From NCBI GenBank assembly GCA_947489195.1, contig CANLCT010000001.1:1-64000 (forward strand): a stretch of DNA of 64,000 nucleotides, written 5' to 3'. The position numbers and the translations under genes are program-made. This document shows, one piece after another, positions 1 through 8,863 of this stretch; within the stretch, counting starts at the first letter, position 1, and each line of letters opens with the position of its first letter. The notes beneath the pieces are model-generated. The model was not told where the DNA came from and ran no database searches. It saw only the letters and a program-made list of their open reading frames with translations. This DNA comes from an uncultured Aquimarina sp. GTDB taxonomy: Bacteria > Bacteroidota > Bacteroidia > Flavobacteriales > Flavobacteriaceae.

Positions 1-133
1 CCAAAACTTGAATTTATCAAATTTTGGATTTTTTATGTATAATTTTTGAGAATCAGGCTATTCTCTGAATACGCCTCATTAAAAGGTTGATATTTACCAG
101 ATATAGATTAAGGCATATGTAATTTTAGCCAAA

Positions 134-1315
134 TTATTCTGAATCGGTTTCATCATCCGAATCACCTTTAAAAATTTTAATATCAAATATAAAATCATCT
201 TCATCCTCTTTTGGGCTAAAAGGATCTTTAAATTTTAAAATATTCCAATCTTCAGTCCAATCAGGTTCAGAAATAGTAAAGGGTGTATTTTTTTGAATGT
301 TTTTTTCAATGTATTTGATTCTGTTATTGGTAATGGGATGTGAACTTAAAAATTCTGGAATTTCAAAATCACCTTCTAATGGCGTGTTTAATTGGTGTAG
401 TAAATTTGTCATTCCATAAGGGTTAATATTGTTTTTGAGTAACATTTGCAAGGCAAATTCATCAGCCTCTTTTTCTAAACTTCTGGAAAAAGAAAGTTGT
501 TGAAATGTGTTGGCATTATCAACTACTACAGAGGTAATTCCATTAACATCATTTAATAGTACAGATAAAATCATGGCATTTGCCATACTGCGAATGATGC
601 TTTTTGTCGAGTGTCTTTCGTTAACATGAGTAAGTTCATGGCCAATAAGAGCTGCCAGATCCTCGGGACATTCCATTTGATCAATAATGCCACTAAATAC
701 AACAATGTTTCCGCCAGGAGTGGCAAAGGCATTTTGCATATCATAATCAACTACAACAAAATTTAAGTCGTACTCAGTATCAAAATTTAGTTTTGTGTAA
801 AAGCGCTCTAAGGCTTTAGTTTTTACCGAGTCTATTTCGTACGGGCTAACAAGTGATTTTTTAATGGCTAGTCCCATTTTTTGTTCGGCACTAATAGGAA
901 TGGATAAGGCAACAATATCTGATGCTGTTGGTATAATTACTTTGTAAAATAAAAAGAATACGCCAACAAAAAGCAAGATACCTAATAGGATTCCTTTGGC
1001 TCCTTTATCAGTAAATAAACTGTATTTTTTTGCTTTTTTTTGTAATTCAAATTGTGTTAAAATTTGATCTGCTAGCTGTTTATTTCCAATTTCTATATGT
1101 TGATGTGGAAAAGCTTTTCCATATCGTAAACTCAATTTATCACCACCAATAAGATCCGGTTCTAGTATATGATCTTTATACCATATTTTTTGAATTTGAG
1201 TACCGTTTTCAGTGTATGTTAAATACAAAGCACCTTGCTGAATTTTTAGCTCAGCAAGGTGTTCTGTTGATGATAATCCATCAAAATAAGATACTATATG
1301 GTTGTTTGGTTGCAT
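134..1315 (-). CDS. M48-family zinc metallopeptidase, membrane-anchored
   Basis: Zinc metalloprotease of the M48 (Ste24/HtpX/BepA-like) type, probably acting on envelope proteins. The HEXXH motif HELTH lies at residues 226-230, followed by the EKEAD segment at 281-285 that supplies the third zinc ligand. A single hydrophobic segment at about 107-128 separates an N-terminal domain of about 100 residues from the peptidase domain. The last 40 residues are very acidic. The gene starts 22 bp after the DUF898-type gene on the same strand and is probably co-transcribed with it. An association with a DUF898 membrane protein suggests a membrane-quality or envelope role, but the substrate is unknown. 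Family assignment is firm; the topology is inferred from the one hydrophobic segment. Confidence 0.85.
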   Translation of the reverse strand: MQPNNHIVSYFDGLSSTEHLAELKIQQGALYLTYTENGTQIQKIWYKDHILEPDLIGGDKLSLRYGKAFPHQHIEIGNKQLADQILTQFELQKKAKKYSLFTDKGAKGILLGILLFVGVFFLFYKVIIPTASDIVALSIPISAEQKMGLAIKKSLVSPYEIDSVKTKALERFYTKLNFDTEYDLNFVVVDYDMQNAFATPGGNIVVFSGIIDQMECPEDLAALIGHELTHVNERHSTKSIIRSMANAMILSVLLNDVNGITSVVVDNANTFQQLSFSRSLEKEADEFALQMLLKNNINPYGMTNLLHQLNTPLEGDFEIPEFLSSHPITNNRIKYIEKNIQKNTPFTISEPDWTEDWNILKFKDPFSPKEDEDDFIFDIKIFKGDSDDETDSE

Positions 1316-1337
1316 AAACAGAAATGAAGTGTGTTTT

Positions 1338-2282
1338 TTAAATGAATCCTAAGTCTAACATGTCACCTAAATCTTCACCTGTCGCATCTTTATATTCTTC
1401 TTCAGTTTGTTTTACAATGTTTGGATCAAAAGTTTCGTCAACAACAATATTCTGACTTAAATATTTAAGCATACGTACTTGTGCCCAAGGAGCACCTATA
1501 CCAAAAGTAAAAAGTACAATAAAAAAGTTTCCGATCAATACTTTAAATAATCCGCCACCAGTAAAGCTTGTTTTTACTGGAATAATATTTTCACCTTGAT
1601 GTAAATATAAATTGTTGTATTGATATTCTAACAGATCTTTCATATACCAAAAAATATAAATACCCAAAGTAATGTATGTTAGTATAGTTCCTACGACATA
1701 AATTTTAAATAACTGTCCGCCCGTACCCGTAAAAGAAAACCCAGTGTTACCGTAACGAACATGTTTTGTAGTGTATTTTTTAATATTTGCCTGAAGCCAT
1801 GCGCTGTAAATACCAAGCGTAAGTAGGGTAAGTAATAAATCTTTATAACACATTTTTGAAAGTTCATTGAATTTACCTCGGTAACCAAAATGAATTCCTC
1901 GCCACGAAGTTCGAGACATACGGTATCTTAATCCGCCATGAATAATAAAAGGTAAAAGTGCAAGTAAACCAAGATATAAAAATAAGATTCCAGCAATTTG
2001 ATGTACATAAAAAATTAAAGCCATTGCAATACCGTAAATAGCTAAAATAATTCCAATTGCTTTTATAAAACCTTTAAACATTTCTTTACCAGTGCCATGA
2101 AATGTAAAGCGAGAACCGATAAATTCAGTTTCTTTATAAGTATACTGTAAAACAGCTGCTCTTGCCCATGGGTAGTATAAGCCTAAAGTAATTATTGTTA
2201 AAAGTAGGTTAACAATCACAATTCCAAATAAGTTAGCACCAGTTCCATGAAATGCAAATTTGTGGTCATTAGGTTTTATCAT
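1338..2282 (-). CDS. YjgN/DUF898-family polytopic membrane protein
   Basis: Integral membrane protein of 314 residues with three related blocks of the type FTGTG...LFK followed by hydrophobic helices, the pattern of the DUF898 (E. coli YjgN) family. The repeated F-x-G-T-G motifs are at about residues 12-17, 62-66 and 183-187, with a variant FTGGG near 240. The motif WARA or WAQVR follows helices at two places. No enzymatic residues are evident and the function of the family is unknown. It is the first gene of a two-gene unit with the M48 peptidase downstream and is divergent from bioB. The short acidic C-terminus is unremarkable. Confidence 0.8.
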   Translation of the reverse strand: MIKPNDHKFAFHGTGANLFGIVIVNLLLTIITLGLYYPWARAAVLQYTYKETEFIGSRFTFHGTGKEMFKGFIKAIGIILAIYGIAMALIFYVHQIAGILFLYLGLLALLPFIIHGGLRYRMSRTSWRGIHFGYRGKFNELSKMCYKDLLLTLLTLGIYSAWLQANIKKYTTKHVRYGNTGFSFTGTGGQLFKIYVVGTILTYITLGIYIFWYMKDLLEYQYNNLYLHQGENIIPVKTSFTGGGLFKVLIGNFFIVLFTFGIGAPWAQVRMLKYLSQNIVVDETFDPNIVKQTEEEYKDATGEDLGDMLDLGFI

Positions 2283-2440
2283 AGTCTATGTTATTTAGTT
2301 AGTAATCAAATGTAAGAAATACTTTAACTAAAAAAAATTGATGCTATTTAATAAATGGCTTGTACATGTTCATTAGCTCGTAAAAACAAAGATTGTACTT
2401 TAATAATAAAACTTAATTATAAGTACACTTCATTTTTTCT

Positions 2441-2448
2441 TATTTTTG
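2441..2448 (+). promoter_or_regulatory. Bacteroidota -7 element upstream of bioB
   Basis: TATTTTTG matches the TAnnTTTG -7 consensus of Bacteroidota sigma-ABfr promoters and lies 19 bp before the bioB ATG. No TTG is seen at the expected -33 distance, so only half of the promoter is supported. Confidence 0.45.
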
Positions 2449-2467
2449 ACCTACTGATTATTATACA

Positions 2468-3547
2468 ATGAGCGAAACGAGACACGATTGGACGAAAGAG
2501 GAAATTCTTGCAATTTATAACAAACCATTAATGGAGTTGCTTTACGAAGCAGCAACAGTTCACCGAAAATATCATGATCCTAATACGGTACAAGTATCTA
2601 CATTGTTATCAATAAAAACGGGTGGGTGTCCCGAAGATTGTGGGTATTGTCCACAGGCGGCACGTTACCATACTGATGTTGAAGGAAATGATTTGATGTC
2701 TGTACAGCAAGTAAAAGCGCAGGCTTTGCGAGCAAAAGCAGGTGGAAGTTCACGTGTGTGTATGGGAGCAGCTTGGCGAAATGTAAAAGATGGCCCCGAG
2801 TTTGATAACGTATTGGAAATGGTACGTACGATTAATAAACTAGATATGGAAGTGTGTTGCACTTTGGGAATGATTACCGAAAATCAAGCGGCACGTTTAG
2901 CAGAAGCAGGACTTTATGCATATAACCACAATTTAGATACTTCAGAGGATTATTATAAAGAAGTGATTTCTACCAGAGGTTTTGAAGATCGTTTAGCAAC
3001 TATTGATAATGTACGTAAAACAAATGTTACGGTATGTAGTGGTGGTATTATTGGTATGGGAGAAAAGGAAGAAGATCGAGCAGGAATGTTGGTGGCCTTA
3101 GCAACTTTAGATCCTCAGCCAGAATCTGTGCCCATTAATGCTTTGGTTGCTGTTGAAGGGACTCCAATGGAGGATGAAAAGCCCGTACCTATTTGGGATA
3201 TGATTCGAATGGTGGCAACAACACGTATTGTAATGCCTCAAACTCAAGTGCGCCTTTCGGCAGGAAGAACACAAATGACTAGAGAAGGACAAGCGATGTG
3301 CTTTTTTGCAGGAGCTAATTCTATTTTTGCAGGAGATAAGTTGTTAACTACTCCAAATCCAGACGTGGCTGAAGATATGAAGATGTTTGAATTATTAGGT
3401 CTAACCCCACAAAAACCATTTGTAAAAAAGGCACAGCCAGAAACCGTTGAAGCAGAAAATTCTGTATTAGCAGGTTTAGGTGAAAAGCCAAAATGGACAA
3501 GACCAGGACATCAAATTGACAGGAATTTAGAAGCTCAGAAAAAGTAA
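2468..3547 (+). CDS. bioB: Biotin synthase (radical SAM)
   Basis: Converts dethiobiotin to biotin by radical-SAM sulphur insertion in the cytoplasm. The radical SAM motif CxxxCxxC is present as C54, C58 and C61 in the segment GGCPEDCGYCPQ. Typical BioB blocks follow, including the YNHNLDTS segment, the CSGGIIGMGE segment, and the SAGRTQM segment containing the conserved Arg that contacts the [2Fe-2S] auxiliary cluster. Length (359 residues) is normal, with a Lys-rich tail. No other bio genes are adjacent, so biotin genes are dispersed here. It is followed 30 bp later by a cupin-like gene on the same strand, which may be co-transcribed. Confidence 0.97.
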   Translation: MSETRHDWTKEEILAIYNKPLMELLYEAATVHRKYHDPNTVQVSTLLSIKTGGCPEDCGYCPQAARYHTDVEGNDLMSVQQVKAQALRAKAGGSSRVCMGAAWRNVKDGPEFDNVLEMVRTINKLDMEVCCTLGMITENQAARLAEAGLYAYNHNLDTSEDYYKEVISTRGFEDRLATIDNVRKTNVTVCSGGIIGMGEKEEDRAGMLVALATLDPQPESVPINALVAVEGTPMEDEKPVPIWDMIRMVATTRIVMPQTQVRLSAGRTQMTREGQAMCFFAGANSIFAGDKLLTTPNPDVAEDMKMFELLGLTPQKPFVKKAQPETVEAENSVLAGLGEKPKWTRPGHQIDRNLEAQKK

Positions 3548-3577
3548 ATAAATAGTTTTTAGTATTTTAGAGTTACA

Positions 3578-4459
3578 ATGGCTCGTAAAAAATTATCTTT
3601 AGAACCCGTTCCAATAGTAAGTGAAATTTCTAAAAAGGATTTTTATAAATCTTATGTTATTCCACAAAAACCAGTAATTGTAGAGCGTTTTGTTAATGAT
3701 TGGAATGCTTCAAAAATGTGGTCATTGGATTACATAAAAAATGTGGCGGGTGATAAAATAGTACCGCTTTATGATAATCGGATTCCTATAAATAATGCAA
3801 CCAAAAAATTCAACGAGCCTCATTTACAAAAGCCATTGGCTAAATATATTGATGATTTAAAGAAAGGTCCCACGCCATATCGTATTTTTTTATATAATTT
3901 ACTAAAAAAAGTACCTAAGCTTCAGCAAGATTTTAGCTACCCAAAAGATACTGGGTTACGCTTTTTAAAAAAATTGCCCATGCTTTTTTTTGGAGGCGAA
4001 AACTCTAAGGTTTTTATGCATTTTGATATAGATTATGCCAATATTTTACATTTTCATTTTGATGGGGAAAAGCAATGTATTCTATTTCCGCCGTCGGAAA
4101 CAAAATATTTATACAAACTACCTAATGCTTTAGTGGCATATCATAAGATAGATTTTAATAACCCAAATTTTGAAGAGTATCCGGCTTTATTAAAAGCAAA
4201 AGGGATGATAGCCAATTTAAAACATGGTGATATGCTTTATATGCCCGAGGGGTACTGGCATCAAATGACATATATAACTCCGGGTTTTTCAATGAGTTTA
4301 CGAGCCTTACCAATTTCTAAATACAATTTAACCAAAGCAGTTTATAATGTGTTTATTATGCGTCACTTTGATAATTTGATGCGTCAAATAGGAAAAGATG
4401 CTTGGGTAAATTACAAAAATAAATATGCAGTAGAGCGTACTAATAAAAAATGGGCATAA
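3578..4459 (+). CDS. Cupin-like (JmjC/Cupin_8) domain protein, putative Fe(II)/2-oxoglutarate hydroxylase
   Basis: A 293-residue protein with the JmjC/Cupin_8 fold signature: HxD at H148 and D150 (MHFDIDYANI) and the distal His at H228 (PEGYWHQM), which together would chelate Fe(II). N-terminal residues 20-45 (FYKSYVIPQKPVIVERF) match the usual entry strand of bacterial JmjC-like hydroxylases. Proteins of this type hydroxylate amino-acid side chains or small molecules; the substrate cannot be read from sequence. It follows bioB by 30 bp, but a functional link to biotin is not implied. The domain call is confident and the enzymatic activity is inferred from the intact metal triad. Confidence 0.75.
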   Translation: MARKKLSLEPVPIVSEISKKDFYKSYVIPQKPVIVERFVNDWNASKMWSLDYIKNVAGDKIVPLYDNRIPINNATKKFNEPHLQKPLAKYIDDLKKGPTPYRIFLYNLLKKVPKLQQDFSYPKDTGLRFLKKLPMLFFGGENSKVFMHFDIDYANILHFHFDGEKQCILFPPSETKYLYKLPNALVAYHKIDFNNPNFEEYPALLKAKGMIANLKHGDMLYMPEGYWHQMTYITPGFSMSLRALPISKYNLTKAVYNVFIMRHFDNLMRQIGKDAWVNYKNKYAVERTNKKWA

Positions 4460-4472
4460 CTTAATTTTTAAT

Positions 4473-5966
4473 TTAATTAAAAGTTATGGTAAATGTAGTG
4501 CCTTTACCTACCTGACTTTCTACAGTTATGCTGCCATTAAGTGATTCGATTTGATTTTTAGTAATAAATAAACCTATTCCAACGGCATCAGTATTATTGT
4601 GGAATGTTTTATACATTCCAAAAATTTTATCTCCAAAAGTGTCAAGATCAATGCCAATACCATTATCCGATATTTTTAAATAGCCTCCTTTTCCATTTTT
4701 TGTTTTACCTGTTTTTAAATGTATTTCGGTATCCCTATCTGGATGTTTGTACTTAATTGCGTTTGTAATTAAGTTAAGAATAATACTTTCTAAGTAGGCT
4801 GCTATATAACGAACCTGAGGGTATTCATTAAAATCGGAAGTTATTGTGGCATTCCCGCTGGTAATAATGTTTCTAATGGAATTGGTAACTAATAATAAAG
4901 TATCTTTAAACTGTATATCCTTGCGTTTTTGTTTATTGTTAGTGTGTATGGTTACAATTTCATTAAGGTGTTCAATAGTGGTATTTAAATTTTCGCCAAT
5001 ATTTTTTACTTCACTTATTAATTCACCCTTTTCGGCGGGATCATCAACACTTTCGATAAGTTGTACCAACAAGCTTAAATTACTTGAATGCGAACGTAAA
5101 TTGTGCGATACAATATGTGCAAAATTGAATAATCTATTATTTTGTGAAGCGATTATGTTTATTGATTTTTGAAGCGTAAGCTCTTTCTTTTTGGCTTCGT
5201 CAATATTTTGAAAAACGCCTTTTATACCAATAATTGTATGTTCAGTATCGTGTATCGGTTTCCCTATGGAGCGCACCCAGATTTCGTTACCTTGATAGGT
5301 AAGCATTTTAATTTCTGTATTAAAAGCTTTTCCGGTAGTACAACAAGATAAAAATAGATCGGCAGCTTGTTGCCTGCAATCTACGGTGTAATATAAATGA
5401 GATTTACTTAAAGAGGGTTCATAATCGTTAGGGTAGCCTAAAATCTTTTTAGCTTCAGGATCCCAATAGCTTTTTTTGTTTTTAAAGTCAACAAACCAAC
5501 TTCCGGTAGCAGACATTATAGCGGTTTCCTGATAATGAAAAGGGTTATTGGAGTCTTCGTTAAACTCAGTGATTTTTTGAAAAAACAAGAGTTTAGTGTC
5601 TGATTTAATATTTACAGGCGCTTCTTCGGCACTGTAGCATATAAATTCAAGATAAGTATTGAAACTATCCTTAAGACGTATTTTTTGTCTAAAATTTAAA
5701 TTATTTACCCGGTAACTAGTGTAATTTTTGTCAAAAAAATCATAATCTTCGGGGTGTATAATTTGATCTTTAAAAAAGTTAATAGAAGGCTTCACTTTTT
5801 CAGGATCTAACTTTAAATTGTAATAAAACTCTTTAGACCATTTATCATGGGGAAGAAGCTTACCGAGCTCCCAGTAGCCTATATCAAATTTTTTAAGTGT
5901 ATTTTCAAATAACTTATTAGCTAACATAAAATAGTAAGGCTTCTTAATTAATATTGTTCTCTTCAA
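4473..5966 (-). CDS. PAS-domain sensor histidine kinase (no transmembrane segment)
   Basis: Soluble histidine kinase of 497 residues. Residues about 130-260 form a PAS/PAC module (GSWFVDFKNKKSYWDPEAKK, then the PAC segment around WVRSIGKPI), preceded by a possible second PAS at 20-125. The dimerisation box has H288 in FAHIVSHNLRS as the likely phosphoacceptor. The N box is around NLITNAIKYKHPD and the G box is SDNGIGIDLD, with a G2 motif near GIGLFITKNQIE. No receiver domain or cognate regulator is nearby. The ORF opens inside the end of the DUF2721 gene (23-bp overlap); a second ATG at 5927 would leave a short gap instead and is equally plausible. Confidence 0.85.
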   Translation of the reverse strand: MKRTILIKKPYYFMLANKLFENTLKKFDIGYWELGKLLPHDKWSKEFYYNLKLDPEKVKPSINFFKDQIIHPEDYDFFDKNYTSYRVNNLNFRQKIRLKDSFNTYLEFICYSAEEAPVNIKSDTKLLFFQKITEFNEDSNNPFHYQETAIMSATGSWFVDFKNKKSYWDPEAKKILGYPNDYEPSLSKSHLYYTVDCRQQAADLFLSCCTTGKAFNTEIKMLTYQGNEIWVRSIGKPIHDTEHTIIGIKGVFQNIDEAKKKELTLQKSINIIASQNNRLFNFAHIVSHNLRSHSSNLSLLVQLIESVDDPAEKGELISEVKNIGENLNTTIEHLNEIVTIHTNNKQKRKDIQFKDTLLLVTNSIRNIITSGNATITSDFNEYPQVRYIAAYLESIILNLITNAIKYKHPDRDTEIHLKTGKTKNGKGGYLKISDNGIGIDLDTFGDKIFGMYKTFHNNTDAVGIGLFITKNQIESLNGSITVESQVGKGTTFTITFN

Positions 5967-6345
5967 GAGAATTTAACTGAACAGATAATGCTTTTGTTGA
6001 TAGTTGTACTTCTATTAATGAAATAGTAAGTGAAATAACTAAAGCAATTAAACTTAAACCAAATACAAAGTTTGCAGAGTTATTCATTTCAGTATATAAA
6101 AAACTCATGGTAATAACTGCGCCTAAAAAGCTTAAAATAGCTGTTGCCTGCATATTTCTTATCAGGTATAAGCGTTTACGAAGTTGATTTATTTGTATTC
6201 CAATACTTTTCGAATTATTGGTCATATATTCTTTGTGTAACTTTCTAATTAATGCAGCAATAGCTAGATAACGAGCGTTATATGCAAGCATTGTAAGAGA
6301 AATTGCAGGAAATAGTAAAGCAGGAATGCTCATTTCTAAAATCAT
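5944..6345 (-). CDS. DUF2721-family membrane protein
   Basis: A 133-residue membrane protein with hydrophobic segments at about residues 6-24, 68-88 and 92-113, and a basic cytoplasmic-looking stretch between the first two (RKLHKEY to QLRKRLY). The pattern and length match DUF2721. The function of the family is not known. It is the first gene of a two-gene unit with the PAS kinase, overlapping its start, which suggests translational coupling. It is divergent from the aminopeptidase P gene. Confidence 0.7.
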   Translation of the reverse strand: MILEMSIPALLFPAISLTMLAYNARYLAIAALIRKLHKEYMTNNSKSIGIQINQLRKRLYLIRNMQATAILSFLGAVITMSFLYTEMNNSANFVFGLSLIALVISLTISLIEVQLSTKALSVQLNSLEENNIN

Positions 6346-6667
6346 AAGAAAAAATTAACATATTTAAACCTAGCTAAATACGACTGCAAAAGTATCTAAA
6401 AAACAGATTAAAATCAAATAAAAACGCTTAAAAGCAATTTTAAGCATATTTTATGAAAATAAATGTAGGTAAATACTTATTTAAAAATGTTCTTCGTATA
6501 GGCTATTTGTTATCTCTTTTTTATTGGTAACTTTATTTTTGTAAGTAAACGCTAATATTGCCAATTTCGTCTTTTAATTTTGAGCTTATTTTAACTAAAG
6601 TTATCAATTTGTATAAATAAATTTTTAGTTAATGATAATTAATTGACTTCCAAAAACATAAAGTTAA
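6346..6667. other. Divergent intergenic region
   Basis: This 322-bp region separates the DUF2721/kinase unit (left) from the aminopeptidase P gene (right). Two -7-like elements face right, TATTTTTG at 6534-6541 and TAATTTTG at 6575-6582, neither with a TTG at ideal spacing. No ORF, repeat or strong hairpin is seen. Confidence 0.4.
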
Positions 6668-7960
6668 ATGAAATATACACCAATAAACGCTTCATTATTT
6701 AAAAAAAACAGAAAAAAATATGTTAATTATTTGACAAGTAATAGTATAGCTATTTTTAATAGTAATGATATTTATCCAGTAAGTGCCGATAGTACTTTGC
6801 CTTTTGAACAGCATAGAGATATTTATTATTTAAGTGGTTTAGATCAAGAAGAAAGTATATTATTGTTATTTCCAGAGGCTAAAAACCCAGTGCATAGAGA
6901 AATCGCTTTTGTAAAAGAAACAAGTGAACTTATTGCCATTTGGGAAGGTAAAAAATTAACTAAAGCTGACGTGACAGCGCATTCAGGAATTGAAACTGTA
7001 TATTGGTTAGACGAGTTTCCTAAAATTTTTGCTTTGCTTATGGCTGAGGCCGATACTATTTATTTTAATACAAATGAACATGCACGAGCAAATACAGAAA
7101 CTCAAACACGTGAAGATCGTTTTATTGAATGGTGTAAAAAGAAATACCCTGCACACAAGGTAGCAAAAAGCAATCCTATATTACATCAATTGCGTGCGGT
7201 TAAAGAACCCGAAGAAATTGAAGCAATACAAAAGGCTTGTGCAATAACCGAAATTGGTTTTAGAAAAGTATTGGAAATGATTAAACCAGGAGTATGGGAA
7301 TATGAAATTGAAGCAACATTGATTTATGAATTCACCAAACACAGAGCAGATGGTTTTGCTTATACACCTATAGTGGCAAGTGGTAATAATGCCAATGTGC
7401 TTCATTATATTGAAAATAATAAACAATGTAAGTCTGGTGATGTAATTTTAATGGACGTTGCTGCGGCGTATGCTAAATACTCAAGTGATTTAACAAGAGT
7501 TGTTCCCGTTTCCGGGAAGTTTTCTAAAAGACAAAAAGAAGTATATAATGCGTTATTAGGTGTAAAAAAGGAGTGTACAAATTTGTTAACACCAGGTCTA
7601 GAATGGGAAGATTATAATAAAGAAGTAGGGAAATTAATGACATCGGCATTGTTAGATTTAAAATTGTTAGATAAAGCGGATATAAAAAATGCTCCGAAAG
7701 AAGCACCAGCTTACCGAAAGTATTTTATGCATGGAACATCACATTTTTTAGGTTTGGATACACACGACTATGGTTTGCAATCTGAACCTATGCAGGCTAA
7801 TATGGTGTTAACCGTTGAGCCCGGAATTTATATTCCAGAAGAAAAAATGGGCTTTCGATTAGAAGATAATGTAGTGATTCAAACTCAAGGGAAGCCAAAA
7901 AATTTGATGGCTAATATACCTATTGAGGCTGATGAAATTGAAACATTAATGAATCAATGA
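6668..7960 (+). CDS. pepP: Xaa-Pro aminopeptidase (M24B, aminopeptidase P)
   Basis: Cytosolic dinuclear-metal peptidase removing N-terminal residues before proline. It has the two-domain layout of the family: an N-terminal creatinase-like domain (1-170) containing FEQHRDIYYLSG, and a C-terminal pita-bread domain. The metal ligands are visible in order: Asp in LMDVAAAYAKY, Asp in SSDLTRV, His in HGTSHFLGLDTHD, Glu in TVEPGIYIP and Glu in FRLEDNVV. The length of 430 residues is normal and there is no signal peptide. The stop overlaps the ATG of the next gene (ATGA), so the two are translationally coupled. Confidence 0.93.
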   Translation: MKYTPINASLFKKNRKKYVNYLTSNSIAIFNSNDIYPVSADSTLPFEQHRDIYYLSGLDQEESILLLFPEAKNPVHREIAFVKETSELIAIWEGKKLTKADVTAHSGIETVYWLDEFPKIFALLMAEADTIYFNTNEHARANTETQTREDRFIEWCKKKYPAHKVAKSNPILHQLRAVKEPEEIEAIQKACAITEIGFRKVLEMIKPGVWEYEIEATLIYEFTKHRADGFAYTPIVASGNNANVLHYIENNKQCKSGDVILMDVAAAYAKYSSDLTRVVPVSGKFSKRQKEVYNALLGVKKECTNLLTPGLEWEDYNKEVGKLMTSALLDLKLLDKADIKNAPKEAPAYRKYFMHGTSHFLGLDTHDYGLQSEPMQANMVLTVEPGIYIPEEKMGFRLEDNVVIQTQGKPKNLMANIPIEADEIETLMNQ

Positions 7961-8739
7961 AAATAGCCTATAAAAATATACAAATAGGGTACAGTGTTTC
8001 GGGTCAAGGTCCGGCAATTGTATGGTTACATGGTTTTATGGAAAATAAATCTATTTGGAACCTGCAAACTCGTTTTTTTGATACTCATTTTACCAATATT
8101 TGTATTGATCTATTAGGGCATGGTGACACAGGGAGTTTATGCATGATACACTCTATGGAAATGCAAGCAGAAGCAGTTAAAGAGGTATTATATCATTTAA
8201 AAATAAGTGATTTTGCTGTTGTAGGTCATTCAATGGGAGGCTATGTAGCATTAGCACTTTTGCAAATATGTAAAAATCAAGCCACACATATTGTTTTGCT
8301 TAATTCAACAAGCCATGCAGATACTATTGAAAAAAAAATGAATAGAGATCGAGCAATGAGTATTGTTGAAGGACAAAAAGATACTTATATACGCATGGGG
8401 ATTGTGAATTTATTTGATAACAACTTTCGTAAAAAAAGTATTGACCAAATTGAAATGCTTGTAGCCCAATCTCAAAAAACTTCTGTTTCAGCTATTAAAG
8501 CTTCATTAATGGGTATGAAAGATAGATTGAGCAAAACCAAAGTGCTCAGTGATTTTGAAGGCAAAAAACTTATCGTTGTAGGCAAAAATGATCCAGTACT
8601 TAATTACAATACTTCTGTTTCTGAAGCAGAATTGACAGGGGCTGCATTCGTTGCTTTGCAATGTGGTCATATGAGTTATATGGAAGCTCCTGATGAACTC
8701 AATATGGGGTTGCTTAAATTTTTCAGCCCAACTATATAA
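7957..8739 (+). CDS. Alpha/beta-fold hydrolase
   Basis: A 260-residue alpha/beta hydrolase. The nucleophile elbow is GHSMGGY with Ser92, the oxyanion motif is LHGF near residue 25, the candidate acid is the Asp in VGKNDPVL, and the base is the His in CGHMSYME. No signal peptide is seen, so the enzyme is cytosolic. The substrate is not predictable; esterase or C-C hydrolase activity is typical. Its start overlaps the pepP stop by 4 bp, indicating co-expression. It ends before a hairpin that also serves the convergent MBL-fold gene. Confidence 0.85.
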   Translation: MKIAYKNIQIGYSVSGQGPAIVWLHGFMENKSIWNLQTRFFDTHFTNICIDLLGHGDTGSLCMIHSMEMQAEAVKEVLYHLKISDFAVVGHSMGGYVALALLQICKNQATHIVLLNSTSHADTIEKKMNRDRAMSIVEGQKDTYIRMGIVNLFDNNFRKKSIDQIEMLVAQSQKTSVSAIKASLMGMKDRLSKTKVLSDFEGKKLIVVGKNDPVLNYNTSVSEAELTGAAFVALQCGHMSYMEAPDELNMGLLKFFSPTI

Positions 8740-8792
8740 AAATTATGGGCAGTATTAATTGATAAAGTGTCAATGTATCTGTATAAAATTAA

Positions 8793-8826
8793 AAAAAGTG
8801 ACTATATAAACACATAGCCACTTTTT
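8793..8826. terminator. Hairpin between convergent genes
   Basis: A 13-bp stem (8793-8805 with 8814-8826, one mismatch) with an A-rich left arm and T-rich right arm, between the hydrolase and the MBL-fold gene. Its form suits bidirectional intrinsic termination. Confidence 0.6.
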
Positions 8827-8863
8827 GGGGTTAAAAAAAACTCGTTAAGCACAAATGCTTATA